Shown piece after piece: positions 21,701 to 32,036 of a stretch of 64,000 nucleotides of DNA. The position numbers were made by a program, and so were the translations under genes. The stretch is taken from NCBI RefSeq assembly GCF_027596085.1, contig NC_072456.1, forward strand, positions 14,956,744 through 15,020,743. The letters are read 5' to 3'. Source of the DNA: Anoplopoma fimbria. Lineage: Eukaryota; Chordata; Actinopteri; Perciformes; Anoplopomatidae. Each line of letters starts with the position of its first letter. Positions within the stretch are counted from its first letter, which is position 1. A model generated the notes under the pieces. The model saw only the letters and a program-made list of their open reading frames with translations, was not told the DNA's origin and ran no database searches.

Positions 21701-24700
21701 ACTCAAAATGTAGTGTCTTTAAACTGTTGGTACACGGGACAACTGTGTAGTCTGTTGATGAGCAAGCAGGGGGTTCGGTTTCAGGCTCGAGAACTTTTTT
21801 AAGAGTCTGTATGTCTGATGCAAAGAGCAAACCTGTGCCCTTTTGATTATGGCGAAATGTATTTATAACACAGCTGACTAACAGCATTCATGCTACAGAT
21901 CGATGCCAAGAGGTGTTCAGTCAAAACTTGGCAGGTGGTACCGAGGCAGACAAGTAAGGAGAGATGCATGGTGGCTAAATATGGACTGACGTCACCAGTG
22001 CAGTTGTACTTAATCTGTCTGCTTGACTTTCCAGGATAGGGTATCATAGGTTCAGAATCAGCTTATTAAACAGTAGCCTCAGAAGAGGTTTTGTGAATGT
22101 AACAAGAGTCTGGTGCGTTAGGCCTACAGCACGTAGTGTATTGTATTGATCTATTTTCATTATGTAGTCTGAGCCTTTCTTCCATTTTCCCTTTAGTCAA
22201 ACACAAATCTTCTTGTGTGTTCTGGCTCCATTAACATCACACACAAAGGGGATGAGCTAGCTATTGTCATGCGCATTTCACTGGCAGCTTTTAAAGCCAT
22301 CTCCTTGTTGTTATTGAGAGCAGGCTATTGAATGTTCCTGTTAGAAATTGCCAGGTTATTGTCCGTTTTTTAAAAGGCCCATTCTACCCCCAACTGTTGT
22401 AGCTGTTTCCATGACAACACAGACTGAGAAAGGGCTGCAAAAGTACAATGTTTTGGAGGGCATTTCAGCTCTGAACCCCAGTGTATTTTTGTTACTCTTT
22501 TCACCCCTCCCCTTCTCGTTTTCTTTCCTACTGGTTGTTTCCGGAACTATCATCATGTTGAGCCCTTTGGTAAAACAGACCTTTACACCCTTTTGATTTA
22601 GCTGTCAGTGCACAGGGTCCAAGTGCAAAAGATACCACTGCCACACTCATTTGGCCGCCTCGTCCAGTGGTGGTTTCAGGCTTGTAGAGATCGTGGAAAC
22701 CGTGCAGAGAGACCTCGTTTGGTCATGAATAAAGGGAAAGGATTGTTAAGCCAACAGGGTGCTTTGGAAGATTTTCATGGCTCTGAGAATGTGGGAAGGT
22801 AAGACTTGAGAGTGAATCCAGTTTCTGATCTCAGCCAGTACTTCTCAAACCGTCTTAGACGAGGAAGGGCTGACTTGAGCAACATTTAGAAAAATGTAGC
22901 CTTAAACTTTTGTAAAAAAAAAAATAAAAAAATATTGGACTTAAAATGGACAAAAAATGGGGATCAACAGCCTTATTTGCCCGAAAAATGTGTTGTTTTC
23001 TCAAAAGATGCTCTGTAAATCCAGGAAAATGTGCTAGCATGGCTGTGGTCACAGATCTGCGCCAATTACCATTGAGACTGTGATATGTCTGATGTCTTAA
23101 AATAATACCAGAGCAAATGCAGATGGAGAAATGGATCAAAGTGTCAGAGAACATGTCATCATGTGAGACAAATTATACTCAGACGTGAGTTCAGAGAGGT
23201 TTGCTCCTTGTGCGCGTCATTTTTAATCCATTGCTGCTGAGCACTTGATGAGCCCATACTATGCCTTATTTGAAATGCAAAGCGTGGCAGTACAACTTTG
23301 CCCAACATTGATTGTGTCAGGTGGTATGACACAGTGCTCCAACAAGGAAATGGGTCAGAAGTCAAGGCCTCTTTCTTGGCCATTACACAACCATTTCAGG
23401 TAGTCCGCCTCCTGACCTTTACGTATGAAGTGGTCATTAAAACATTCACTTTTATGGATTAAATCGTTCATTTCATAATACGTTTTTTCTCTCATGTTGT
23501 AACCTGTTGGCGATGCCATGGTGATTGTCACGCATCTGTATACCTTTTGATTGCTTTGCCCTTGAACACTTTATTACGCTATTATGCTGACTCAGTTTCT
23601 TCCATTGACACAGACTTGGCATTAAACGTACTTTCCAATCAAACATGAATGTTTTACTGTTGGATATTAGATTATCAGATTCTGGCTTTTTTATTTGTTT
23701 TTCTGCTAGCTTGATTGTCTGTCATCAGAGGAATACAGGGACTTTACTGTGACAATATTATTGACAAACCCTTAATCTGAGATTATTTGGTATACAGCCC
23801 ATCCTACTGAAAGACCTGAGTGCTGGTGGCTGCCTGAGTGTTACAGGAAACCGCTTCAACCAATTGACCTTATTAATGCTTACGGTTAGTCCTTAGTAAA
23901 TACAGGAAGTTGTAAAGAAATTCAAACAGTCAATAGTCTTTAAATATTGCCTATATTGCCCCGTCCACTACACAAGCAGGGTAATTGCTTGAATGGTTAA
24001 ATCTCTTTGTGTACTTGTATGAGGAAGTGTTGCTGGTCAGTCAAATTTTTTTTACAAAAAGGGTCAGAGCAGACTGTATCTGCTGAGGAGACTGAGGTCC
24101 TTTGGAGTGCAGGGAGCACTCCTGAGGACCTTCTTTTACTCCGTGGTGGCATCAGCCATTTTTTTATGCAGTGGTCTGCTGGAGCAGGAAGAGACTGAAC
24201 AAGCTTGTCAGGAAGGCCAGCAGTGTGCTGGGGTGTCCACTGGATAGGGTGGAGGTGGTGGGAGACAGGAGAATGATGGCCAAGCTATCATCCCTGATGA
24301 ACAACACCTCTCACCCCATGCAGGACACCCTGGCAGCTCTGTGCAGCTCCTTCAGCCACCGGCTGCTTCACCCCCGGTGTGTGAAGGAGAGGTACCGCAG
24401 GTCCTTCCTTCCTGCTGCTGTCAGGTTGCACAACCAACTCTGCTCCCAGCAGACCACATGACACTAAAAACCTGTGCAATACAAATTCAACGTGCAATTA
24501 TAGTTATTCTGTCTGTACATATAATATTTCAATTATTGTGGATTTTACTGTTTTTTTTTAATTACTTATTTATAATAGTTGTTTTTTATTGCATTTTATT
24601 ATCTTGTTTTTCTGTTACTATGTCTCTTGTGGGCACTTTACCCTACGCTGCTGTAATCCTGCAAATTTCCCTGCTGCGGGACTAATAAAGGATTATCTTA

Positions 24701-25112
24701 TCTTATCTCATCTTATCTTATCTTAAGTCAAGACTTAACGTCCACCTGAAGCTGCATTTCATGTTTACCTTTCCTCTGACCTTTTGTAATTTTACTCCAA
24801 TTACTCAGGTGACGTGTTGTAAAACTAGTTATAGAATAGAGCAGCAGTGCTACACACTATATGCACTCTAAGTAATGTGAATTTTAATATTATTCTGTCA
24901 CTTGTTGAGAGTCTGTCACTTTGTTCAAAAGTCTGACCTCCTTTTAAAGAAGTTCTAATCACCCTGAGTTCATTTAGGTAAGACTGGAGTTTGTTTCGTT
25001 CTGCTGACTCCTTGGTATGATTCTTTGCCTGAGGGGAGGCAGATAATGCACCACTCCTAGATCAGGCCAGTCCGAGCACCTCACAAGTGTTTTACATTCC
25101 CAGTCACACAGA

Positions 25113-25173
<61 letters not shown>

Positions 25174-27194
25174 CTGATCCTCCTTTGCCCTACAAGAACA
25201 AATCCCAACAAGACATGATTTTGATCTTTTTTTTGTCAGCGGAATATTTTATGGGATGGGCCTTCTTTCCTTAAACTTGTCAGTGCCTGTTGTGCTCTGT
25301 TGACTTTTTGTCTGTGTGTGTGCTTGACTGGCTCTGGGGGAGTGGCTTAGTTTGACGTCACCCACTACGGAGTGTCACACCATTCTTAACACAAAGTGGC
25401 TTCCTCTTACCAGCCTCTACTGAAGTACAGCAACAGTTGTTTTCTGGCAGGATGTGGTGAAGGACCTTGACTTAACTAGGACAACAAATCATCTTGGACC
25501 ATACATTTAAAATATAAAGAGAACTATTAAAAACATTTTTGGGGGGCTTTTTGACAAGCTTTGATGGCTTGAAGCCAGTGAGTATAGTTTAGAGATAATA
25601 GATTGTTTTGAGTGAGATTTTTATTCTATAACAAAAGGAAATGCCTACTGTCAGTAGGTATATGAGTTTTCGTTCATCAAAGCGATTTAAACTCACCAGG
25701 TAAGGCGTTGTTGTTTTGTTGTTGTTGTTTGTCTTTAGTAGTTTTGTTAAGTTTCTTTTTTTTTTTCCTACCGAGATGGATGCTTAGGTCAGAGAGTCAG
25801 CTTGTCTTGTGTAGTCTCGTGTTTGACATGCACCGTCATTGTAGTTGTGTCATAAGATTTCAACAGACTCCTTAGTCTTCTTATGAATCTGCCGCTCGTT
25901 TGTTCCCGGTCAAGGACAGGCCATGGTCTTTTTAAGAGCACGCTGGCTGTTGTAAATCCTGCAACCTCCCTTTTACAAGACAGTTTTTCTTTGTTTTGTT
26001 TTACAGTTTATTGAAATGGATTATTTACAGCGGCTTGTCAGTTTTAGAATAACAGTCTACCTTGATCAGCTCGTAAAGCGTCGAGGAGGTGGAATTGTAC
26101 AGCCACACACAGAGCTATGACGTAAAATATATCTATAAAACTTTCCCAAACACATCATAAAGATAACCCGTTGGCTGCTAGATGTCAGTCCAGTAATCAC
26201 ATAGCCTTTAGTTTAGGTAGAATGGAGTTATTTAGTTCTCCAAATATTGAGCAACAAAATCGTAAAAACCAAGGCGAGGTAAAGCCTGATGCGTGCTGTT
26301 AAAATTCTCAGTGTTTTTAACTATGCTGTTGGTTGGTGATGGATGATGACTGTATAGTGCAGGAAATTGTGACGGGCTTCTTAGCGGAGAGCTTTGTAGA
26401 TTTAGGTTCATTCAGGGTGTGACTGTTGTTGATTTCCCACACTGACTTCCTGCTGTTTCATTTTTAATGTTCTCATCATTCAGGTCTTCTATTTATCATC
26501 TGTGTTTGAGCTTGCTGGGAAATGATTTTAGTAGAGTCATGTACGGTTACTGAATGAATGTTTCTACAGAGGGGAATTCTTGTCGGGGGCTTTGACTTTT
26601 TGAGTCACATAGTAGTGAAATTGCAAGTAATTGTGGTCTGTTTTGTAATACCCTTGTTGTAACTCTTCCAAGAGAAATTCCACATGCTCATTGTATGTGC
26701 ACATTCAAATTGTCAAACAATATATTTTGCATGTTGCTAAAGCTGTCTTTTTTTTTTTTTTTCCTCCCCCATTTCCAGCAGCTACCCAGTAGACAGCAGC
26801 AGTGGTGGCGGGCTGCCAGCCAAGGTGAAGAAAAGCAGGAGCAGCTTCAGGAAGGTGGAGACCAGGAAAGCCTTGAGCTTGGAGGCCGTCCAGCTCGAGC
26901 AACAGCACAAAACCTTAACCAGACAAGAATCCACCAGGTAGGACTGATGGGGCAAATAATAAATTGTACAAAATGCCAAAAGTTGTTTGTATTGGGTGAA
27001 AACTGTCTAAAATCTAAAAAAATATATACTTAAATGTCCTAAATACTGTTGAATATAATCATAACAGATAATGATGAACCACTTTTATGGAAGCACAGAT
27101 CTACATTCTGATAGGCCAAATTTAAATCTTGAAACTGAAATGTAAGTAGTTGATCTCGCAGACTCTTACAGTCCTATCAGATGTGGGTAAAATA

Positions 27195-27232
<38 letters not shown>

Positions 27233-29888
27233 CTTGTGATGCAGAACATCACGCATTAGAGGTAGTGGAGGCCGAACTATTCTGAACACGTATCACAAGA
27301 CCAAACTTAACTCTCAACTGGCGTTCAGTTTGTGACACACTCATGACTGCACAGCCGACGCTCTCCTCACATGATTCAAATGTTTGAGGTAGATTTATGA
27401 GAACTTATGTGTGACGAGCAATATTCATAACTACTGCTGCCTATGTGATCGTGTAATTACACAGCCATTTTCAACAGATATAACTTTGGATTGATAAACA
27501 TTAACACTAACCATGGTTCAGTTAAGGGATGGGCTTATTAAAAAAAGACTGTCATTTTTTTTAAAGTGGGCATGGTGAACACTTCCCTACCTCACTTTTG
27601 CAGTTTTGGGTCCCACTGCAAGAAGCCTGCCACCAAAGTCAGAGAAAAACTAATTACAAAACAAATATGGGACTATTTTATTTCATACAAAATTATTTTA
27701 TTATCAAATATTTCTTTTTTTCCAGCCAAAAACATTGGGGTGTCGGCTAGTCACGTAGAGTCTCACAAACGAAAACCTGCGGAAACCACAGACTTCTAAA
27801 ACAAATTGACAGCTTTGATCTTTGTCTCTGCAGGTCGCAGACGTTCGATGATGAAAACATCAGAAGCTTTGAGAGGACGGAAAGCACTGGCACACAAAGT
27901 GTAAGTAAACAACCTTTTTCTTTTTTTAACATTTGAAGAAATAGGTCATGGTACTTGTCAGGTGGAACTGCAGGCCTTTGTGGTGCTTTTAGTACACCAT
28001 CATGTTGTGCATTTGTTCAAATATTTTTGCTTCATTTTTTTCTCCTCTCCTTTAGAGTTTCATAAAGCACAACAAGACATTCCACAAGTTATTTCCAGAC
28101 ATTCCTAAGGGTGAAGACTTGATACACGGTAGGTAAACACAAAGGAAAGAGAAAGCATTACTGAATATATGAACCCACATAAAACTAAAGGCGTGTGCGT
28201 GCTCCTCTCCTCTCCCAGCATACATCTGTGCCCTGCAGAAGGAAGTGCCCTACCACGGTCGACTGTACATCACTGAACTACATGCCTGTTTCTACTCCTC
28301 AGTTCTGCTAAAGGACACCAAGGTAAGCTGCAGCTCTGCCCTGGCTCTTCCCTTTTTTCTTCTTTTTTATCTTATAAATTGTATTGATGTCTCAATTTAA
28401 ATAATATCTTGTTGATATATTTCACCACATTGTTGCACTTTTCCTAACATTTTCTGTTTGTGTCTGGGGGCTCTTCTAGGTAGTTATTCCAGTTTCCTGC
28501 ATCCACATAGTGAAGAAGCAAAACACAGCTTTACTAGTACCCAACGCCTTGTCCATTCGCACCACGGAAGGAGACAAGGTCAGTTTCTCCCCTTCTGCCC
28601 CACACAGTGAACACTTCTGAGGACCATACAGTGTATTAATAAGTAGAAATGTTTAAATCTAATGTAGGCCTTGCTCTTTTTTTGGATTTAATTAATTCAA
28701 TGACTGTGTGTATTTGATGGTTCGTGTTTTGCAGTAGCAGCCAATGGCTAATATTCCTGCTTTTTTTTGTCCCCTCTCATTGTTTAGTACCTGTTTGTGT
28801 CGCTGCGTAACAGAGAATCATGTTTTCAGCTGCTGCGCTCAGTGTCTCCTCAGCTCGAGGTGAGTGGCTCTGGTCAAATGTTAGTTTTTAGATATTCAGA
28901 ATTTCTGCAAAAAGAATTCAATTTGGGAACAGTGTATTTGCTGATTTCATAATCCAATATTCAGTCAAAAATGCAGTTCTAGAAATGTATCACAGTGGGG
29001 GAAGAGGGCAGCAACTCTGCTTTTTGTTTATGTAACCATCTCGAAATCTCTCTCTCTCTCTTTATATTTATATTATGATGTTCAAACTATCAAAATGAAA
29101 GTGGCTTTTAAAAAATACATTTCTAATAAGTCGAATTGAAACATTTCTCTATGTTACAGGATGGCAGCGCAACTAGTAGCCCTGTCTTCTCCTCAACTGA
29201 GAACAGCTTTGATAAGAGCAAACTTGTGGTAAGAGACCTTTTCTCAATATATAATACAAATAATGTATTGACGTTATTGTCATAGAACTCAAAGGTAACA
29301 TTTTTCTAGGAGCACATAATGTCCTTTTTATACACTGAGTGTGGATAAGGCTGAACTATAGGATGGACCCGTTCCTGATGTTGTTCCCTTCTCTCTCTCA
29401 TCTCAACAGAACTCCAGCCAGTCCAGTCTGGACAACAGCTTCGACCAATTCGATGGCTCCGAGTCACAATCTCTTCAGGACCAGCCTCTGCACAGAGCAC
29501 ACAGAGGTGAGCGCCCTTAACATAATGTTTATATGCAAAACGAGAAACCTCAATTAAATAATTATTACCTGTACCTATAATCTTGTATAATGGATAAATC
29601 TAAACATAAAACAAGTGTCTGCAAGAATCTTTTTGGAAGCTACACCAACACGACTAAAAACTTTGTGTTTTTGGTGGCGTTTTCTTTCATTCTCATGTCT
29701 GATTAAGCCAGTTGACATGCAAATTCCAAGGTCTAATAATATGCTATCATTGATTCCCTTTTGTCCTCTCTCTCCCTTCTTCAGAGGCAGTGCCTAACGG
29801 GAATGGCCCGACCTTCAGGAGCCCACACATGCAGCAGAGTGATAGCTCATCCTCAGAGGAGCTGTCAGTATCAGGTAAGACACGCAGG

Positions 29889-29956
<68 letters not shown>

Positions 29957-31695
29957 AAGATTGCAATTTAATACTACTTACCAGCTCAGTCCTGGAAAAT
30001 TCTGACTGGTAGATTAATGAAAGTGTCTGGTAGAATAGACTGTCCTTCAAGGCACTGAATTAAAATGTGGCTTGTGTTTGATCCCCAGATAGACAAACAG
30101 ATGCCAGCAAATATGAATTTAGAAAGCGTTAGTTGGGCGCCATTTATGTTTTAATCTTACGTAGTTACAGAGAAGCCTATCGTTTCCTTTTAAATTATTC
30201 TCACTCTCTGCAGTCATCTTCAAAATATGCACATACACACTGCATAAGTAAAGTACAACCTACCAACATGAGAACATTGATATTCATGCTACATGTACAT
30301 TTTCTTTTCCAGGTTCTGGATCGTGGGTCTGGAATGTGACAGGAAAGGCCAAGTCCCTGCTGGTTCAGAGAGAGGCCAGCACCCTCAACACTCTACTCTT
30401 TATTTACTTGATTTTGTGAGTAGCTCTTCCTCTCCATAGCTTCTTCTGTCCACTTGTCTTCCTTTAATCCAATGCCTTATCGTCCTACGTGCTCTAATTT
30501 GAATCTTCTCCTCATTCTAGAAGTCACACTCCTTAAAGTAAAGGCTAAGAAACCTGTTGTGTTGGTAACAAACTAGGTCCTCTTGTAGGATTTCATTACA
30601 TAAAAGAAAATCCAAGCCTGACAACTTTTAATTTGTTTTTGCAAACCAGTTATTGAACACCAACATACAGCAGCCCCTAAACTATATTTCAACCCGTTCA
30701 TTATGGGTTAAAGACTCCTTTTTCTCTGCCTGCTTCAATAAGTAGGCCTCCGGCTTGACGGTTGTACACTCTGGTGCTGTAAAGTGATATGCAAGTGTGA
30801 CATGCAGTCCTTTTGAATATCTGCTGAGAGGGCCACACAAATAAAGGGGTTAATCAAGTGTTTAGCTATTGTTGGTTCTCTATGTACCTGCTATAAGCTC
30901 CTATCAGTCAACTGTATCACGGCAAATACATCGACAGGAACAAAGACAATAAGTTGTGACTCATATTTTTTTGTTCGTTACAGGGTGGTGCTGCTGCTGC
31001 TGTCATCCGGTTACATTGGTTTACGTATCGTGGCCCTGGAGGAACAGCTGACGTCCCTAGGGGCCTTGTCTGAGTTCACTTTACAGAGCGGGTGAGAAGG
31101 CTTTCTCTGAATGAAAACAACCCTTATAGGGAGGCCGAAGAGATGGAGTACAACACTACACTGTGTTTTTAAAGACAAGTTCAGTAAAGTCAGCCTTATT
31201 TGTGCCCAGACGATTCTGAATTGGGGATCAGTGTTGTGTATGAGAGTATGATACCAGGAAGCAAACATGAGACTGACTTCTTTCTCCATTATTTATTTAT
31301 TATCCACGACAAACTAGGCCTTAGTTTCACAAGGCTCTAAAGAAGTATTGAAATTAAGGAATCAGGAATTATGCAAAAAAAGATAATAATAATAATAATA
31401 CATTTTATTTAGAGAGTGCTTTTCAAAGTTCTCAAATATGCTTTTTATTCTAATGTTAGATATGTTTGCATATATCTACAGTGATATTGCTTTTTTAATC
31501 TGGTGTTTACTTTGTTAGGTAATTGGCTTTACTCTCCTTCAAGGGAGCCGGGCAAATAGATTCCTGTAATAGGCGTAGCCTTGCTGCCAAGTGACAAAAT
31601 AATTGAGTATTGTTGGGTGTGCATTTAGTTTGCTTTATGGTATACTGCTCTAAACTGGTTCCCTCTCGTCTTTTCATAGGTACCAAGACACATAA
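17668..31695 (+). CDS. gramd2b: GRAM-domain, tail-anchored GRAMD2A/2B-type protein (13 coding exons)
   Basis: GRAMD2 proteins sit in the endoplasmic reticulum by a C-terminal membrane anchor. Their GRAM domain reads phosphoinositides at ER-plasma membrane contacts; they lack the sterol-transfer VASt domain of GRAMD1. The coding exons are 17668-17759, 26779-26937, 27834-27900, 28056-28128, 28219-28322, 28480-28578, 28788-28859, 29160-29228, 29410-29506, 29785-29874, 30313-30415, 30984-31091 and 31680-31695. They sum to 1149 nt, giving 382 aa. A basic N-terminal helix is followed by the GRAM domain (about 112-222, with FHKLF and TALLVPNAL), a serine-rich linker and one membrane helix (about 330-352). 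FVSL and SSTENSF resemble GRAMD2B (GRAMD3) more than GRAMD2A. The symbol is therefore the best guess; a teleost-specific paralogue is possible. Confidence 0.85.
18332..18396. repeat. (CA)n microsatellite
   Basis: An uninterrupted CA run of about 32 units. A (TG)n run of similar length lies about 310 bp away at 18709-18761, in inverted orientation. Confidence 0.98.
18709..18761. repeat. (TG)n microsatellite with (TA)n edge
   Basis: About 26 TG units preceded by a short TATATATG stretch. It is the inverted partner of the CA run at 18332-18396. Confidence 0.98.
22725..22798 (+). CDS. possible alternative first exon of the GRAMD2 gene (weak)
   Basis: An ATG at 22725 opens 24 codons (MNKGKGLLSQQGALEDF...) that end at GGAAG|GTAAGA. 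The overhang, AG, is the same phase as coding exon 1, so splicing to exon 2 would keep the frame. No promoter motif or homology supports it, and one in three random donors would fit the phase. Confidence 0.2.
24058..24725 (+). mobile_element. degenerate LINE 3' end (Rex1/L2-like)
   Basis: The frame at 24171-24461 encodes the C-terminus of a fish non-LTR retrotransposon ORF (RLNKLVRKASSVLGCPLDRV, CSSFSHRLL, RRSFLPAAVRLHN). The part upstream is in another frame (FGVQGALLRTF-like), so the copy is frame-shifted. The 3' tail ends in 'gactaataaaggattatctt' plus (TTATC)n. The clade name is from memory of similar teleost elements. Confidence 0.75.
25119..25169. repeat. poly(A) run of 51 bases
   Basis: An uninterrupted A run in intron 1. 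It may be the tail of a retroposed sequence, but I recognise no element before it and see no target-site duplication. Exact length in an assembly is unreliable. Confidence 0.9.
25353..25360. promoter_or_regulatory. perfect cAMP-response element
   Basis: The palindromic TGACGTCA lies 280 bp upstream of the candidate alternative start at 25641. CREB-family binding is inferred from the motif alone. Confidence 0.4.
25641..25699 (+). CDS. candidate alternative first coding exon of the GRAMD2 gene
   Basis: ATG at 25641 opens 19 codons (MPTVSRYMSFRSSKRFKLT) that end at CACCAG|GTAAGG. The overhang AG has exactly the phase needed by exon 2 at 26779. The peptide is short and basic, like the main exon 1 peptide. 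A perfect CRE lies upstream at 25353-25360. Mammalian GRAMD2B is known to use several first exons, which makes this plausible, but no transcript evidence is available here. Confidence 0.4.
26779..26937 (+). CDS. gramd2b: gramd2b-like coding exon 2
   Basis: It encodes residues 31-84, a serine- and lysine-rich, probably disordered region (KVKKSRSSFRKVETRKALSL). The acceptor is tandem (CCAGCAG), so a form one serine shorter, starting at 26782, is possible. The donor is CCAG|GTAGG. Confidence 0.8.
27197..27229. repeat. poly(T) run of 33 bases
   Basis: A homopolymer in intron 2 of the GRAMD2 gene. Confidence 0.9.
27834..27900 (+). CDS. gramd2b: gramd2b-like coding exon 3
   Basis: It encodes residues 84-106 (SQTFDDENIRSFERTESTG), an acidic linker before the GRAM domain. 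It is bounded by CTGCAG|G and AGT|GTAAGT. Confidence 0.85.
28056..28128 (+). CDS. gramd2b: gramd2b-like coding exon 4 (GRAM start)
   Basis: It encodes residues 107-131: HNKTFHKLFPDIPKGEDLIH, the typical entry into a GRAM domain. It is bounded by TTTAG|AGT and CACG|GTAGG. Confidence 0.9.
28219..28322 (+). CDS. gramd2b: gramd2b-like coding exon 5 (GRAM)
   Basis: It encodes residues 131-165: CALQKEVPYHGRLYITE, CFYSSVLLKDTK, the core beta-strands of the GRAM fold. Confidence 0.93.
28480..28578 (+). CDS. gramd2b: gramd2b-like coding exon 6 (GRAM)
   Basis: It encodes residues 166-198: VVIPVSCIHIVKKQNTALLV then PNALSIRTTEGDK. TALLVPNAL is shared with GRAMD2B from memory. Confidence 0.93.
28788..28859 (+). 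CDS. gramd2b: gramd2b-like coding exon 7 (GRAM end)
   Basis: It encodes residues 199-222: YLFVSLRNRESCFQLLRSVS, the last strand and helix of the domain. Confidence 0.92.
29160..29228 (+). CDS. gramd2b: gramd2b-like coding exon 8
   Basis: It encodes residues 223-245 (SSPVFSSTENSFDKSKLV), the start of the serine-rich linker. Confidence 0.88.
29410..29506 (+). CDS. gramd2b: gramd2b-like coding exon 9
   Basis: It encodes residues 246-278, a Ser/Gln/Asp-rich linker (SSQSSLDNSFDQFDGSESQS). The donor is AGAG|GTGAG. Confidence 0.87.
29785..29874 (+). CDS. gramd2b: gramd2b-like coding exon 10
   Basis: It encodes residues 278-308, ending with a phosphorylation-prone run QQSDSSSSEELSVS. A (CA)n repeat begins only 18 bp after the donor. 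Confidence 0.87.
29892..29950. repeat. (CA)n microsatellite beside a splice donor
   Basis: About 29 CA units in the intron, starting 18 bp downstream of the exon 10 donor of the GRAMD2 gene. Confidence 0.97.
30313..30415 (+). CDS. gramd2b: gramd2b-like coding exon 11 (start of membrane anchor)
   Basis: It encodes residues 308-342: WVWNVTGKAKSLLVQREAST, then NTLLFIYLIL, the first half of the transmembrane helix. The donor is ATTTT|GTGAG. Confidence 0.9.
30984..31091 (+). CDS. gramd2b: gramd2b-like coding exon 12 (end of membrane anchor)
   Basis: It encodes residues 342-378: VVLLLLSSGYIGLRIVALEE, completing the membrane helix, followed by a short luminal tail (QLTSLGALSEF). Confidence 0.9.
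31680..31695 (+). CDS. gramd2b: gramd2b-like coding exon 13 (terminal)
   Basis: A tiny final coding part (last residues YQDT, then TAA at 31693-31695) after the acceptor TTTCATAG. The 3'UTR follows. Confidence 0.85.
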
Positions 31696-31961
31696 CACGC
31701 AGCGACTGAAGGAGAGATTGGTTGACTCGTGATCGGAGGATTATTTCGACCTCTTCCAGCTGAACGCAGCGGGAGAAATTTAATGTACTCAAGACTGTGC
31801 TCCCAACAAGGCCTGTGCTGTTAGTGTGCTGCTAGAGGAAAGAAATGGCCAACCTGTGCAATTTCAAAGACAACTCGTAAAACTTGAAGGGCTATACTTC
31901 CTCTCAGTGCAGTAGACAAATGGACATACCACGACTTTGTCACACAGAGCCGTGCCAAAAT

Positions 31962-31962
<1 letters not shown>

Positions 31963-32033
<71 letters not shown>
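31963..32033. repeat. (CA)n microsatellite in 3'UTR
   Basis: About 35 CA units inside the inferred 3'UTR of the GRAMD2 gene, so it would be transcribed into the mature mRNA. Confidence 0.97.

Positions 32034-32036
<3 letters not shown>

Larger units (their letters stand above)
17760..26778. other. gramd2b-like intron 1 (9 kb)
   Basis: This large first intron holds two long dinucleotide repeats, a LINE remnant, a 51-base A run and two reading frames that could be alternative first exons. Each is listed separately. The rest is ordinary AT-rich sequence. Confidence 0.6.

Noticed and set aside
17668..31695. Assignment to GRAMD1 (Aster) sterol transfer proteins
   Set aside because: No VASt domain is encoded between the GRAM domain and the membrane helix, and the protein is too short (382 aa).
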